Notes under the pieces: generated by a model
Database searches by the model: none
Seen by the model: the letters and a program-made list of their open reading frames with translations, nothing else
What the model was told of the DNA's origin: nothing
Part shown: in pieces, positions 1-9,036 of the stretch
Layout of the letters: each line of letters starts with the position of its first letter
Position numbering within the stretch: the stretch's first letter is position 1
Assembly: GCA_030425385.1 (NCBI GenBank)
Contig: JAUIAH010000025.1
Coordinates: 1 to 64,000 of the forward strand
Reading direction: 5' to 3'
Source of the DNA: Verrucomicrobiia bacterium
Lineage (GTDB): Bacteria > Verrucomicrobiota > Verrucomicrobiia > Verrucomicrobiales > DEV007
Length of the DNA stretch: 64,000 nucleotides
Position numbers and translations under genes: made by a program

Positions 1-96
1 CGAAAGGTGTCCGACGAAGATTTTCAGGAAATTCACATTAAGCGAAACAAGTTTCATGGAGAATGGAATTACGAAATTCATCCGCAGGTAGAATAA
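1..96 (+). CDS. ISAzo13-type transposase, C-terminal end (cut by window edge)
   Basis: Only the last 31 codons are visible, ending in TAA at 94-96. The peptide reads KVSDEDFQEIHIKRNKFHGEW followed by NYEIHP. From memory this matches the conserved C-terminus of ISAzo13-family (Rhodopirellula-type) DDE transposases, which end in KVSDEE...FHGEWNYTI. The 5' part lies outside the window, so intactness cannot be judged. It marks the accessory character of the left end of the window. Confidence 0.75.
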   Translation, partial: RKVSDEDFQEIHIKRNKFHGEWNYEIHPQVE

Positions 97-210
97 TTCG
101 GTAACTTATTATTTCGCACTGCCTTAGCGTCCGCGATTAATACGCTTCCAACCATCTCGGATCTCAAATGATACTCTCACATATCAACTAAGCAGCGGCA
201 GAAACGTGTA

Positions 211-915
211 ATGACGTCTAAACTGCCGATTAGAAGCGAAACTTCCGCAAGCTCACGAATCTGCATAGATCACGTGCTGGGTGAGCTGGGGACTGTCGAG
301 GAGAGGTGTCGCTTTATTTGCTTGAAAGCAGAAAGTCGGCTACAAGAGCTGATTGGTCAGTATGCTGATTCAAAGCAATCGACCAAGGCAATCGTGCCGG
401 ATCGCAAGCTTCTTCGACTCTTGGAAAACATCGAGGCGCCAAAAAACTATGCCTTTGATAAAAGTCTAGCGATAGACGATGCGCGTGAAGCTCTATTCTC
501 AGAACTGGGCAAGTATATCCACGAGGCCTTTATAGATCGTGATAGATCGCGACGCGAAGTAATCTTTGCAACTTACGACTACGAGCCACAATCAAGGCAG
601 GCGTGGCAACTGGAAGCTACTATCATACGTGCAATAGACGCATATTTTCAGTCGAATGAAGCCGTTCCTACTCAGGCTCAGTTAAGCCACTTCGTTAGGT
701 CTTTCCCCGTTAGCAACCCGGTGTTTGTGCAGTTCGAAAGAAGCGAATCAGGCCAGGTTGTGCGTATGAATGCTAGTAGGAGCTGGAGTAGTGGAAACAC
801 TACGTTACAGGCCAACGAGCGGAACGTAAGGAGCGCATTGAGAAAGCTGGGAATCGCCCACCTCCTTCCATCGGGGCTCAAGGCAGAGTGGCCTAAAGTC
901 TGGCAAAAGGGCTAG
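211..915 (+). CDS. Hypothetical protein of the accessory island
   Basis: This 234-residue protein is not recognised. It starts at an ATG in a lower-GC stretch. It is mixed charged and hydrophilic, with no signal peptide, membrane segment or zinc-binding cluster. Residues about 15-60 look alpha-helical, and the C-terminal ~50 residues (NVRSALRKLG...) could be a small basic helical domain. The next gene on the same strand is a small helix-turn-helix protein, and an IS transposase end lies upstream, so it is cargo or part of the replication module of an integrated element. It has no obvious partner that would define a role. Confidence 0.6.
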   Translation: MTSKLPIRSETSASSRICIDHVLGELGTVEERCRFICLKAESRLQELIGQYADSKQSTKAIVPDRKLLRLLENIEAPKNYAFDKSLAIDDAREALFSELGKYIHEAFIDRDRSRREVIFATYDYEPQSRQAWQLEATIIRAIDAYFQSNEAVPTQAQLSHFVRSFPVSNPVFVQFERSESGQVVRMNASRSWSSGNTTLQANERNVRSALRKLGIAHLLPSGLKAEWPKVWQKG

Positions 916-987
916 GGGTAACTTGCGTGGAAAATACAGAGATAGTGAGCCTACCACTGGGTGGCTGATCGCACATGGTTCCCCACC

Positions 988-1215
988 ATGTCCAACGACA
1001 CACAACCACAACTACCGGTGTGGCTCCGAGTGAAGCAAGCTACGGAACTCTATCCTATCGGACGCTCCACGATCTACACCCTGATCGAGAAGGGGCTGAT
1101 TAAGTCGGCAACAACGCGAATCGACAAGCACCAGCGCTATGGATGCCGCCTGATCAATCGGGCAAGCCTTGAGAAGTTCCTGGAGGATCGGGCCACGGGG
1201 GGAGACGCGGCCTAA
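988..1215 (+). CDS. Small helix-turn-helix (AlpA/excisionase-like) protein
   Basis: The 75-residue protein contains a winged HTH of the MerR/excisionase class: LRVKQATELYPIGRSTIYTL is the helix pair, followed by IEKGLIKS and a wing ending at RLINRASLEKFLED. Such proteins act as AlpA-type activators or recombination directionality factors in prophages and integrative elements. An ATG at 988 starts just before the domain; an in-frame GTG at 961 would add nine residues. It precedes the primase and helicase genes on the same strand and may control the element. No integrase is in view, so excisionase versus transcription factor cannot be separated. Confidence 0.7.
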   Translation: MSNDTQPQLPVWLRVKQATELYPIGRSTIYTLIEKGLIKSATTRIDKHQRYGCRLINRASLEKFLEDRATGGDAA

Positions 1216-1320
1216 AACAAAAACCGCCTCAAGATTCCTCTTGGAAGCGGTCTTTGTGTCAGAGACGAGGTTCCTGACATTAGCCGGATTCTGGGAGCAA
1301 TCAAGAGGCTTTAAGTCATC

Positions 1321-2340
1321 ATGATTACAACCGAACAACGTGCGGATGCATACGTCCGCAAAGTTTTGGAAGGTTTCCCTGGAGAAGGCTCGGGGCTTCA
1401 TCCCTGGCTCTACAGCGCCGCTGCTAGCATCTCACCATTCTTCGCCAGTGAGCGTGACGTCGAAGTGGCGATTTATCAAGCGATTGCTGGGAGCCTAACA
1501 GAGGGTCGCCGACGCACTATTCCCCGAGAGATCAGGGATGCCGCCCGAAACGGCAGAACAATAGGAAAGGCGCCTGATTGGTATCTCGCAGCGAAAGGCG
1601 AACCAATAAAGACCGATGCAACTCCAACACTTGGGGAAGTTGGCCCACAGTGGCCCCGCAAGAATTATAAGCGCATCCTTGAGCTAGTCACAGCAAACCC
1701 TTATCCGCTGGCAGAGGTGGCGAAGCACTCCCCGGTTCCTATTCAGGAATCACGCATGGCCGAGACTGCTATCGACGCACTCTTTCCAGGGAACCCTCTG
1801 TTGTGTGTCGCTAAGGCAGCGAATAAACACCACACGGCTTCCCGCTCGGAATGGAGAGGCAGGTTGTCAGAGCTTCCTCTGATCGTCCCTAACGCAATGT
1901 CTGCCGTCTGGGGTAACAAGGACACTGGAGGTCGCTCGATGCGCTGCAACGGCAACGTGGGAGCGCGACGCTACCTCGTGATCGAATTCGATTTCGCAGC
2001 AGATGACCGAAATGGGAAACCTACCTACGATATTGAATTGTTAGACCGGATCAGGGCAATGGGTCTGACAGTGGCTGACCTTTGCTCAAGCATCATCTGC
2101 GAGCTGCAATTTGGAGCGCCAGAAATTCGGTTGGTTACTTCAAGCGGTGGGAAGTCTCTCCATTCGTGGTGGGACTGCGAGGGCTTAACCGAGACCCAAG
2201 TCGAGGAGTTCTTTAAGGATGCCTGTTCGCTTGGGGCTGATCCTGCCACCTGGACGCGATGTCAGTTAGTGAGGATCCCCGACGGGACACGAGAGAATGG
2301 AACGCGCCAGCAACTTCACCTTTTCAACCCGACGCAATGA
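1321..2340 (+). CDS. Primase-like protein of an integrated element
   Basis: The 339-residue protein has an N-terminal helical part (1-130) and a C-terminal part resembling mobile-element primases of the archaeo-eukaryotic type. RYLVIEFDF supplies acidic metal-binding positions, TSSGGKSLHSWWDCEG gives the SGGKxxH-type nucleotide-binding segment, and RCQLVRIPDGTRENG is typical of primases that precede RepA-like helicases. The stop overlaps the next start by 4 bp (ATGA at 2337-2340), indicating translational coupling. Family knowledge suggests it primes replication of an integrated or formerly autonomous element. Catalytic assignment is by eye, so the exact primase family is uncertain. Confidence 0.65.
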   Translation: MITTEQRADAYVRKVLEGFPGEGSGLHPWLYSAAASISPFFASERDVEVAIYQAIAGSLTEGRRRTIPREIRDAARNGRTIGKAPDWYLAAKGEPIKTDATPTLGEVGPQWPRKNYKRILELVTANPYPLAEVAKHSPVPIQESRMAETAIDALFPGNPLLCVAKAANKHHTASRSEWRGRLSELPLIVPNAMSAVWGNKDTGGRSMRCNGNVGARRYLVIEFDFAADDRNGKPTYDIELLDRIRAMGLTVADLCSSIICELQFGAPEIRLVTSSGGKSLHSWWDCEGLTETQVEEFFKDACSLGADPATWTRCQLVRIPDGTRENGTRQQLHLFNPTQ

Positions 2341-3518
2341 ACGAAGCGAACAACAATTATGGTAGGGATTGCGACGGGAACCTGATGCCGCGCCAAAGGA
2401 CTCCAGAGGCCGCTATCAAGAGCATGATAAGCGAAGTCGAGAGAGCTTTCAGGGCCGGCAAGCAAGACGAGGTATCCCTTTTCCTCGATCAACTAGCCAA
2501 GACTCACCGAAAGTATTATCAGCGGCCTTCGGAGCCGCTTGTTGAATTTCGCAAGCCAAGCGAGCTCGCCAATTTCGTGCCGCCCGATGGCTGGAATTTG
2601 GTTGGCGACCACCACATTCAGCGAGGGGCACCCTTCGTCATTGCGGGGGCTCCCGGTTGTGGGAAAAGCCGTGTTCTGACAGGACTCGCCATCGCTGGGA
2701 CCACTAGGGAAGATTGGATGGGGCTCCCTGTTCATTCGCAATTCCGAACCATGATTATTCAATGCGAGAATGGTCCCGTCAGACTGGCTAGTGAGTTGCG
2801 CGACGTTGTGAAGCCTGAATTTGATGAGTGGATACGTATTACGCCGCCGCCTCCACTAGGGTTCGCTTTCGACGAGCCTTCCTTCTGCGATGATCTGAAA
2901 GATCAGATTGCCAAATTTGGGCCCGACATCGTGGCCGTAGACCCCTGGAACCGCGTTGCTGCTGATGACAAGGGCAGGGATTACAAAGAAGCGTTTGAGA
3001 AGCTGCTAGCCATCCTCCCAACGGGCGACCGTACACCGGCACTTGGCATCGTGAGCCACACAAGGAAACCGAAGCACGACGAGCGGACGAGCGGACGAGG
3101 ACTGATGAACACGATCGCGGGTTCATACGTAATCGCATCTGTGCCAAGAACCGCGTTCGTTCTTCAAGCAGCAAGTGATGATACCGAGGATGCCCGTGTG
3201 GTCTGGACATGCTGCAAGAACAACGATGGCGAACTTGGGGCACGTAGCGCCTGGGAACGTCAGAACGGCTTGTTTTCCCCGGTGGAGGACTTCGACTGGG
3301 ACACCTTTGATGACAGAGGCGAGAAGAAGGAAGGCCGCCGGGTTCTAAGTCCTGAACTCATTAAGGCGATCCTACGAGGGAACCCTAAGGGATTAACGAA
3401 GGGCGAGCTTGTCCATGAGTTGGTAGATACACACGGATTCGGGAAAACTGCCGCATACGGCAAGATCAAAGAGCACGCTAAGTTGCTCACGGAGAAGAAC
3501 GGGAGGCTCTATGCCTGA
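2337..3518 (+). CDS. RepA/KaiC-like AAA ATPase (replicative helicase of a mobile element)
   Basis: The 393-residue P-loop ATPase has Walker A GAPGCGKS at about residues 104-111 and Walker B-like PDIVAVDPW at about 198-206. A RecA-fold core follows, with GIVSHTRKP and SGRGLMNTIAGSYVIAS as later motifs. The C-terminal ~50 residues (KGELVHELVDTHGFGKTAAY) form a winged helix. This is the architecture of RepA/DnaB-like hexameric helicases encoded beside primases in plasmids and integrative elements. The ATG at 2337 overlaps the primase stop and is preferred over an upstream in-frame start at 2259. Directly downstream lies a cluster of TTCCG/CGGAA repeats that could be its origin. Confidence 0.8.
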   Translation: MNEANNNYGRDCDGNLMPRQRTPEAAIKSMISEVERAFRAGKQDEVSLFLDQLAKTHRKYYQRPSEPLVEFRKPSELANFVPPDGWNLVGDHHIQRGAPFVIAGAPGCGKSRVLTGLAIAGTTREDWMGLPVHSQFRTMIIQCENGPVRLASELRDVVKPEFDEWIRITPPPPLGFAFDEPSFCDDLKDQIAKFGPDIVAVDPWNRVAADDKGRDYKEAFEKLLAILPTGDRTPALGIVSHTRKPKHDERTSGRGLMNTIAGSYVIASVPRTAFVLQAASDDTEDARVVWTCCKNNDGELGARSAWERQNGLFSPVEDFDWDTFDDRGEKKEGRRVLSPELIKAILRGNPKGLTKGELVHELVDTHGFGKTAAYGKIKEHAKLLTEKNGRLYA

Positions 3519-3747
3519 GGACCATTTTCCGTTTTCCGCGTTCCGCGAATCCCTAAGGAAGTGGCGGAAACGGAAAATATTCCACGAGCCGATTCCGCGG
3601 AATTCCGCGCGGAAAATTGGCGGAAAACGAAAGGGGCCCCAAGCGATCAGACTCAAGCTCACCAAGGCCCGAGCCCCAGCTGGAAGCAGCAAAGTGACGA
3701 AACATGGAGTCTCGTCGTGGCGTCTGGGACCCAACGAAGGCAACTAG
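3511..3747 (+). CDS. Possible small basic protein downstream of the helicase (doubtful)
   Basis: The 78-codon frame overlaps the end of the helicase gene by 8 bp and has an ATG. It encodes a very basic peptide rich in Arg and Lys. Most of its first half is simply the translation of the TTCCG/CGGAA repeat cluster, and another frame (3561-3806) is equally open across the same DNA. It may therefore be a by-product of a repeat region rather than a gene. No family is recognised. Confidence 0.2.
   Translation: MPEDHFPFSAFRESLRKWRKRKIFHEPIPRNSARKIGGKRKGPQAIRLKLTKARAPAGSSKVTKHGVSSWRLGPNEGN
3525..3628. repeat. Clustered TTCCG / CGGAA short repeats (iteron- or hairpin-like)
   Basis: Five direct TTCCG copies begin at 3527, 3534, 3541, 3593 and 3603, the first three at an exact 7-bp period. 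Five inverted CGGAA copies begin at 3565, 3571, 3598, 3610 and 3621. Ten copies in about 100 bp cannot be chance. The arrangement allows several nested hairpins, for example the palindromic stretch around 3593-3602. It lies directly after the helicase gene, as expected for an origin, a primase template or a nucleoprotein-binding site. Function is inferred. Confidence 0.7.
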
Positions 3748-3956
3748 GGCACACAAGCTACGGGGCTGTTAGGTCGTATGCGAAAGCTGCACGCACGGAA
3801 AGCTGAACCTTCCCCCCGGTAAGGAATCTCTTTAGGATGGCAAGGGCACTGCAGGTCTCCGCTCCGCTGATTATCTACGAAAAAGTTCGATTGGAGTGAG
3901 GCGAACAGTCTGGTTTAAATCGAAGAAGTTGAACGGAGCCTAACAGGCTGTGCACT

Positions 3957-4571
3957 CTAGTTCTGGCCCGCTTTCCAAATGGAAACGGTAGCCTGGCCTT
4001 CGTTGTAGATGTAGAGGCGATGTTCTCCCTTTTCGGAATAAAGACCTTCCTTTACCGGGAAAATGATCCGGCGTGGCTCTTCGCTGACTGGGAAGGCGTC
4101 TCCACTGATGGTTCCTAGCTCGATCGTCTTGCCGCTTGGGGTCAGCACAAAGAGCTTCAAAGGTGCCGCCTTTTCTACGTTTCGCGTTCCCCAAAAGGTG
4201 TGGTTCTTGATGGCGCCGTCTATGACCACTTGGAAATTTGCAGGTGCCTGGCCTGGGGGGCAATTGATTTGAACCGAGGTCGGCTTCGCGTCATGGTTCG
4301 AAGGAGGCACTAAGTCATCCAAAGCCGAAGGTGGGACTGCGGGACTAGACATGTGGGAGTGTTTCAAGCGCTCATCGCGGAACGCAATGGCTGCATCAAG
4401 GTCATTTGCCTCCATCGCGCTAACTTCAGCTTTCTTCAATGCCCTCACATATTGCTCCTTCAGTTTCGCTTGCTCTTCGGCATAGGTCTTTCGAAGGCTT
4501 GTTAGTTTCGTGGGTTCTTGCGCAACTGCGGTCGTGAAGCAGACGATTAGTGCGAACAGTAGAGCTTTCAT
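3957..4571 (-). CDS. Secreted coiled-coil protein, function unknown
   Basis: The start is set at the ATG at 4569-4571 because it begins a clear signal peptide (MKALLFALIVCFTTAVAQ). A longer reading would run through the tRNA-Arg gene. The mature 204-residue precursor has a helical coiled-coil region (about 25-75, KLKEQYVRALKKAEVSAMEA) with a D-A-A-A repeat pattern, a Pro/Ser linker, and a C-terminal beta-rich domain (about 105-204). A similar plan, a signal peptide, a Tyr/Lys coil and a beta domain, is seen in the truncated gene at the right end of the window. It sits between the repeat cluster and the tRNA, so it may be the native gene next to the insertion or island cargo. No function is recognised. 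Confidence 0.65.
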   Translation of the reverse strand: MKALLFALIVCFTTAVAQEPTKLTSLRKTYAEEQAKLKEQYVRALKKAEVSAMEANDLDAAIAFRDERLKHSHMSSPAVPPSALDDLVPPSNHDAKPTSVQINCPPGQAPANFQVVIDGAIKNHTFWGTRNVEKAAPLKLFVLTPSGKTIELGTISGDAFPVSEEPRRIIFPVKEGLYSEKGEHRLYIYNEGQATVSIWKAGQN

Positions 4572-4721
4572 CCTCACTGAGATTGTTGGATCAAGACTCT
4601 GAATGTCAATGGCCGAACGGGCAGGGACAGCGGCGGAAACATGCCACAGTATTGGACGCAAGAGCGAAACCCTATCATTGGCATAATGTGTAAAACGCTC
4701 GTTATGAAGGCGTTGGGCATT

Positions 4722-4796
4722 TGGCATCCCCGGGTGGAATCGAACCACCATCTAAGGTTTAGGAAACCCTTGTTCTATCCGTTGAACTACGGGGAC
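4722..4796 (-). tRNA. tRNA-Arg (anticodon CCU)
   Basis: Read on the minus strand, the 75-nt sequence folds into a full cloverleaf. It has acceptor GTCCCCG/CGGGGAT (with a G-T first pair), D-stem GTTC/GAAC, anticodon stem AGGGT/ACCTT with loop TTCCTAA giving anticodon CCT, a four-base variable loop, T-stem GGTGG/CCACC with loop TTCGATT, discriminator G and an encoded CCA. The 3' end points toward the accessory island at lower coordinates, so this tRNA is a plausible integration site. No second copy of its 3' end was seen in the window, so the far attachment site would be to the left. Confidence 0.95.
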
Positions 4797-4902
4797 CTCG
4801 TGGGCGTGCGGGGATCCTAGCTTCCAGGGGGCCAAGTTCAACCATGCAAATGGGCGGGAGCTCTTGGATTCGAGAAAGCCCAAGAATTTCCCGTTCACCT
4901 CG

Positions 4903-4931
4903 TTGTCAACCCGCGAAAGCTCTCCTAGGAT
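4903..4931 (+). promoter_or_regulatory. Putative sigma-70-type promoter for tig-clpP-clpX
   Basis: TTGTCA at 4903-4908 and TAGGAT at 4926-4931 are separated by 17 bp, close to the sigma-70 consensus spacing, about 57 bp upstream of the trigger factor start. It also lies just after the divergent tRNA gene. This is a consensus match only. Confidence 0.45.
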
Positions 4932-4987
4932 AGCCGCCCTTCACCGGAGGGCTGTCCCTCCGATCGCTATCTCCTTTATCACTCAGC

Positions 4988-6355
4988 ATGACGATCAATC
5001 TGACCCACGGCGAGAAATGCCAAGCTTCCCTGAATCTTGAGATCCCCGCGGATCTTGTGGCCTCTACCCGCGAGGAGGTGCTCCGGCAGTACCTTCAGTT
5101 TGCAAAAGTTCCCGGCTATCGCCCGGGGAAAGTGCCGCGCAAATTGGTGGAGAGACGGTTCCAAGGTCCGATCCAGGAAGAATTAGAGAAACGCCTGGAT
5201 GAGAAGGCTTTTCGCGAAGTGCGCGAGAAGGAGGACCTGCACATTCTTTCTGTGCTGGAGAAGAAATTGACGCCCAATGTGGACGAGACCTACACGATCA
5301 CGGCGGATTTGTTGGTGGCGCCTTCCTTTGAACTGCCAGAGTACAAGGGAGTTCCGATTTCATTGCCCTCGACGGAAGTGCAGGATGAACACGTGGAGAT
5401 CTTGATCGAGCGGTGGCAAGAACAGAATGCCGATTACAAGGATCTCGACGATGAGAGCGCGACGTTGGAAATGGGGCACTACGCCGTGATCGATTACACG
5501 GCGTCGAAGGATGGGGAGCCTTTGGTGAAAGAAGATTCGCCGCCAATGTTCCGCGCCTACTTCGAGCGCGAAGGGGCCTGGATGCTGATGGATGAGGAGT
5601 CGTTTCTCCCGGGGTTCTGTGGAGAATTGCTCGATCACAAAGAAGGGGAGGAGTTCGAATTCACCCTCACCTTGCCGGAGAATTTCGCGGAAGAGGACCT
5701 GCAGGGTCAGGAGGTGCAGTTCAAGGTGACGCTGAAAGACATCAAGCAGAAGGATTTGCCCGAGTTCAACGACGAGAATGTCAAGGAGATGACCCGTGGA
5801 GAGTTCGAGACGGCAGAGGATTTCCGCAAGGACATGCAGGAGCGGCTGAGCACCGAAGCGGAACGCCACGTCCGGGAATTGCGCAATCAGAAGGCATTGG
5901 AGTATTTGCACGGCTTGCTCGATTTCGATCTGCCGGACATGATGGTGGATCAGGAAACGCAGAATCACGTGAATCGGATCGTGAACGAGAGCCAACAACA
6001 GGGGGTCGATGAGGAGGCTCTCTTGGACCAGGAAGGCAAGATCGTGGAAGCGGCCGGCCAGATGGGGCGCCGAGATGTGAAGACGAAGTTCATCCTGAAT
6101 GAGATCGCGACGAAGGAAGGCTTGCGGGTGAATGATCAGGAGTTGCTGCAGCGCGTGCAGGCCATGGCGGCCAACGCAAGAATGAGTCCCAAGAAAGCGA
6201 TCCGAATCCTTCGGGCGAATGGGCGCATGAACTCGATTGCCGAAGAGATCCTCTTCGGCAAGGCTCTTGATTTCGTCACGGAGAACGCTAGCGTCAGCAC
6301 GGACGAGGCGCAGAACGCTCTAGACCAGTTGCTCAATCAGGATGGGGCAGCCTGA
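4988..6355 (+). CDS. tig: Trigger factor (ribosome-associated chaperone/PPIase)
   Basis: The 455-residue protein matches trigger factor in length and order. The N-terminal ribosome-binding domain contains the signature region [10 protein letters not shown] (about residues 39-48). A central FKBP-type PPIase domain follows (about 155-255, with [10 protein letters not shown] and [13 protein letters not shown]), then a long helical C-terminal chaperone domain. It binds ribosomes near the exit tunnel and shields nascent chains. The ATG at 4988 begins the canonical N-terminus. ClpP and ClpX follow at short spacing, the widely conserved tig-clpP-clpX order, linking folding with ATP-dependent degradation. 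Confidence 0.97.
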   Translation: MTINLTHGEKCQASLNLEIPADLVASTREEVLRQYLQFAKVPGYRPGKVPRKLVERRFQGPIQEELEKRLDEKAFREVREKEDLHILSVLEKKLTPNVDETYTITADLLVAPSFELPEYKGVPISLPSTEVQDEHVEILIERWQEQNADYKDLDDESATLEMGHYAVIDYTASKDGEPLVKEDSPPMFRAYFEREGAWMLMDEESFLPGFCGELLDHKEGEEFEFTLTLPENFAEEDLQGQEVQFKVTLKDIKQKDLPEFNDENVKEMTRGEFETAEDFRKDMQERLSTEAERHVRELRNQKALEYLHGLLDFDLPDMMVDQETQNHVNRIVNESQQQGVDEEALLDQEGKIVEAAGQMGRRDVKTKFILNEIATKEGLRVNDQELLQRVQAMAANARMSPKKAIRILRANGRMNSIAEEILFGKALDFVTENASVSTDEAQNALDQLLNQDGAA

Positions 6356-6372
6356 CCCGGCCAACGTATATC

Positions 6373-7050
6373 ATGAACTCCACCCCCATCTCGCCAGAGG
6401 CTTTCCATCACGAAGCTCCGACCAATTACATCATCCCGCATGTCATCGAGTCGGACGCGCGGGGAGAGCGTGGCTATGACATCTACTCGCGCCTCCTGAA
6501 AGACCGCATTGTCTTCATCGGCACCCCGATCGATGACCAAGTGGCGAACATCGTCATTGCGCAGCTGCTTTTCTTGCAGATGCAGGATCCTCAGAAGGAC
6601 ATCAATCTCTATATCAACTCCCCGGGAGGCTCGGTCACGGCTGGGCTCGCCATCTATGACACCATGCAGTTTCTCACCTGTAAGGTGAACACTTACTGCA
6701 TCGGGATCGCCGCGAGCATGGGAGCCGTCTTGCTCGCTGCCGGCGCGGCTGGGAGCCGGTTCGCTCTGCCAAACTCTGACATCATGATTCACCAGGTGTC
6801 CGGCGGTGCCCAAGGGACTGCGAGCGATGTGGAGCGGACGGTCGAGTACATGTACCGTCTCAAGCAACGCCTGAACAAGATCCTCGCGCACCACACGGGC
6901 AAAACCCAGGAGCAAGTAGAGAAAGACGCGGATCGCGACTACTACATGACGGCCGAGGAAGCCGCGGCCTATGGCTTGGTCGACAAGGTCCTGGTGAATG
7001 AGAGCAAGGACAAGAAAGACAGTCAGAGCGCGGACGACAAATCCGAGTAA
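6373..7050 (+). CDS. clpP: ATP-dependent Clp protease, proteolytic subunit
   Basis: The 225-residue serine protease subunit carries the ClpP triad: Ser115 in [10 protein letters not shown], His140 in DIMIHQ and an Asp in the KDADRD segment (about 184). It also has the oxyanion and handle motifs [19 protein letters not shown]. Fourteen copies form the degradation chamber that is fed by ClpX, encoded 18 bp downstream. A Lys/Asp/Ser-rich tail of about 15 residues extends past the usual end. The gap to tig is 17 bp, so it is almost certainly in one transcript with its neighbours. Confidence 0.98.
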   Translation: MNSTPISPEAFHHEAPTNYIIPHVIESDARGERGYDIYSRLLKDRIVFIGTPIDDQVANIVIAQLLFLQMQDPQKDINLYINSPGGSVTAGLAIYDTMQFLTCKVNTYCIGIAASMGAVLLAAGAAGSRFALPNSDIMIHQVSGGAQGTASDVERTVEYMYRLKQRLNKILAHHTGKTQEQVEKDADRDYYMTAEEAAAYGLVDKVLVNESKDKKDSQSADDKSE

Positions 7051-7068
7051 TTGCCCTAGAGTTGTCCC

Positions 7069-8331
7069 ATGGCCCGCGCTTCCAAGCTCACGATGTGCTC
7101 TTTCTGTGGAAAGAGCCACTCCGAGGTGCAGAAACTGATCGCCGGGCCCGGAGTCTATATCTGTGATAGTTGCATCAACGTCTGCAAAGACATCCTCGAT
7201 AAAGAACTTGGGGAGAAAGAGGCGACTTATAATCCCGACTGGGACATTCCCAGCCCCCAAGAGCTCTGCCAGCGCTTGGACGAGTATGTGATCGGTCAGG
7301 ACCACGCCAAGCGGGTCCTTTCCGTGGCTGTGCACAACCATTACAAACGCATCTCGCAAACCGCGTTCGCAGATCCCACCCTAGGTGATTTCAACGAGGT
7401 CGAGATTGAGAAGAGTAACATTCTCCTCATCGGCCCCACCGGGTCAGGGAAGACGCTCTTAGCCAAGACCTTGGCCCGAGTCCTCAACGTTCCCTTCTCC
7501 ATTGCCGACGCCACCACGCTCACCGAGGCAGGCTATGTGGGAGAAGATGTGGAGAACATCGTTCTTCGCCTGCTACAAGCGGCCGATTATGATGTGGGGC
7601 GTGCTGAACTCGGGATCATCTACATTGATGAGATCGATAAGATCGGTCGTAAGACAGAGAACGTCAGCATCACCCGCGATGTCTCCGGAGAAGGGGTGCA
7701 ACAGGCGCTCCTGAAGATTCTTGAAGGCTCAGTCTGCAACGTGCCGCCACAAGGGGGACGCAAGCACCCGCAGCAGGAGTACATTCAGGTGAACACAGAG
7801 AAGATCCTCTTCATCTGTGGGGGAGCCTTCGTCGGGCTCGAGGACGTCATCGCCCGCCGCCTCGGTCAGAATGTGTTAGGGTTCAACAGCCCAGGCACCA
7901 CTCAGGACCCGAAGGCCAACCGTGACTTGCGCAAGGTGGAACAGGAAGATTTGTTAGGCTTTGGCCTGATCCCAGAATTCATTGGCCGGCTCCCCGTCAT
8001 TTGTTCTCTCACCAAGCTGACAGAAGCCGAGTTGGTCCGGATCCTCACAGAACCCAAGAACGCGCTCGTGAAACAATTCGCCAAGCTCGTGGCGATGGAA
8101 GGCGCCAAACTCTCCGTCACCCGGGATGGCCTTCAAGCCTTAGCTGCGGAAGCCGTCCGACGCGGAACAGGAGCACGGGCCCTCCGCTCGATCTTCGAAA
8201 AGCTCATGCTCGATGTGATGTACGAACTCCCAAGCCGCACAGATGTGGCCTCTGTGAAGATCAATCGTTCCGTCGTGGAAGGCAAGCGCGCCGCTAACTT
8301 CCGCAAGAAAGCGAGCAAAGACGCCGCCTAA
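7069..8331 (+). CDS. clpX: ATP-dependent Clp protease ATP-binding subunit ClpX
   Basis: The 420-residue AAA+ unfoldase has an N-terminal C4 zinc-binding domain (CSFCGKSH...CDSCINVC, residues about 8-38). Walker A GPTGSGKT, pore-loop GYVGEDVE, Walker [10 protein letters not shown], and sensor and arginine-finger regions ending in [10 protein letters not shown] follow. It recognises tagged substrates and threads them into ClpP. Length and motif order are those of standard ClpX. It is co-directional with clpP at 18-bp spacing, and nothing in it looks degenerate. Confidence 0.98.
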   Translation: MARASKLTMCSFCGKSHSEVQKLIAGPGVYICDSCINVCKDILDKELGEKEATYNPDWDIPSPQELCQRLDEYVIGQDHAKRVLSVAVHNHYKRISQTAFADPTLGDFNEVEIEKSNILLIGPTGSGKTLLAKTLARVLNVPFSIADATTLTEAGYVGEDVENIVLRLLQAADYDVGRAELGIIYIDEIDKIGRKTENVSITRDVSGEGVQQALLKILEGSVCNVPPQGGRKHPQQEYIQVNTEKILFICGGAFVGLEDVIARRLGQNVLGFNSPGTTQDPKANRDLRKVEQEDLLGFGLIPEFIGRLPVICSLTKLTEAELVRILTEPKNALVKQFAKLVAMEGAKLSVTRDGLQALAAEAVRRGTGARALRSIFEKLMLDVMYELPSRTDVASVKINRSVVEGKRAANFRKKASKDAA

Positions 8332-8393
8332 CGTCGAAAGACGGCTATTGCCAACCAAAGTCGCTTGAAATCCGCCCACATCGGCGCGAATAC

Positions 8394-9014
8394 ATGTCTA
8401 TGATTTCAGGTAATGAAGCTCTTGAACGACTCCGTAGTGGAAACGCGCGCTATGTGGATGGGGATGTCGATAGCTTGGTGACCGATGTGGCCTCGCGTCG
8501 CGAAGCTCTCGTGGCGGGTCAGAATCCTTTCGCCATCATCCTCGGCTGCTCAGACTCCCGCGTGCCTGCGGAAATCGTCTTTCACCAAAGCCTCGGCGAT
8601 CTCTTCGTCATTCGTGTCGCTGGCAACGTCGTCGCTCCCTCACAGATTGGCAGCGTGGAATTCGCCGCCGCCCAGTTCGGCACGCCCCTCGTCGTCGTGC
8701 TCGGCCACTCCCATTGTGGTGCCATCGCCGCCACGGTCGATGAACTCGAACGTCCGGTGGAGAACCGCTCGCCTAACTTGCGATCCATCGTAAGCCGAAT
8801 TCTCCCAGCCGTGAAGCCACTCGTGGAAGCCGATCCCGAGGCCAACCGAGACCGCCTCATCGAACAAGCCGTCCGCGCCAACATCCGCGCTTCTGTCAAT
8901 CAGCTCCAGCATGGATCGGAACTGCTAGAAAGCCTCGTCAATGCAGGGACCCTAACCGTCGTCGGTGCCGAATACTGCCTGGCCTCCGGAAAAGTCGATT
9001 TCCTCACAGACTAG
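8394..9014 (+). CDS. Beta-class carbonic anhydrase
   Basis: The 206-residue protein shows the beta-carbonic anhydrase zinc ligands: Cys in LGCSDSRVPAEIVF with the catalytic Asp-Arg dyad, and His/Cys in VLGHSHCGAI. It interconverts CO2 and bicarbonate in the cytoplasm. RVAGNVVAPSQIGSVEFAA is the conserved active-site loop. It lies 62 bp after clpX on the same strand and ends convergent to the YeeE/YedE genes. Possible roles are bicarbonate supply or pH balance; the context does not choose between them. Confidence 0.95.
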   Translation: MSMISGNEALERLRSGNARYVDGDVDSLVTDVASRREALVAGQNPFAIILGCSDSRVPAEIVFHQSLGDLFVIRVAGNVVAPSQIGSVEFAAAQFGTPLVVVLGHSHCGAIAATVDELERPVENRSPNLRSIVSRILPAVKPLVEADPEANRDRLIEQAVRANIRASVNQLQHGSELLESLVNAGTLTVVGAEYCLASGKVDFLTD

Positions 9015-9036
9015 CCAAAACCGCAGCCTAACGATG

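Noticed and set aside
3561-3806. 81-codon frame overlapping the repeat cluster
   Set aside because: It starts at GTG inside the TTCCG/CGGAA repeats, competes with another frame and shows no family features.
4572-4751. Extension of the secreted coiled-coil gene through the tRNA region
   Set aside because: The frame is open, but it runs through a well-formed tRNA-Arg on the same strand, and the signal peptide Met is at 4571.
6337-7359. 340-codon frame antisense to clpP and clpX
   Set aside because: Antisense to two of the most conserved bacterial genes; it has no recognisable domain and arises from GC-rich codon bias.
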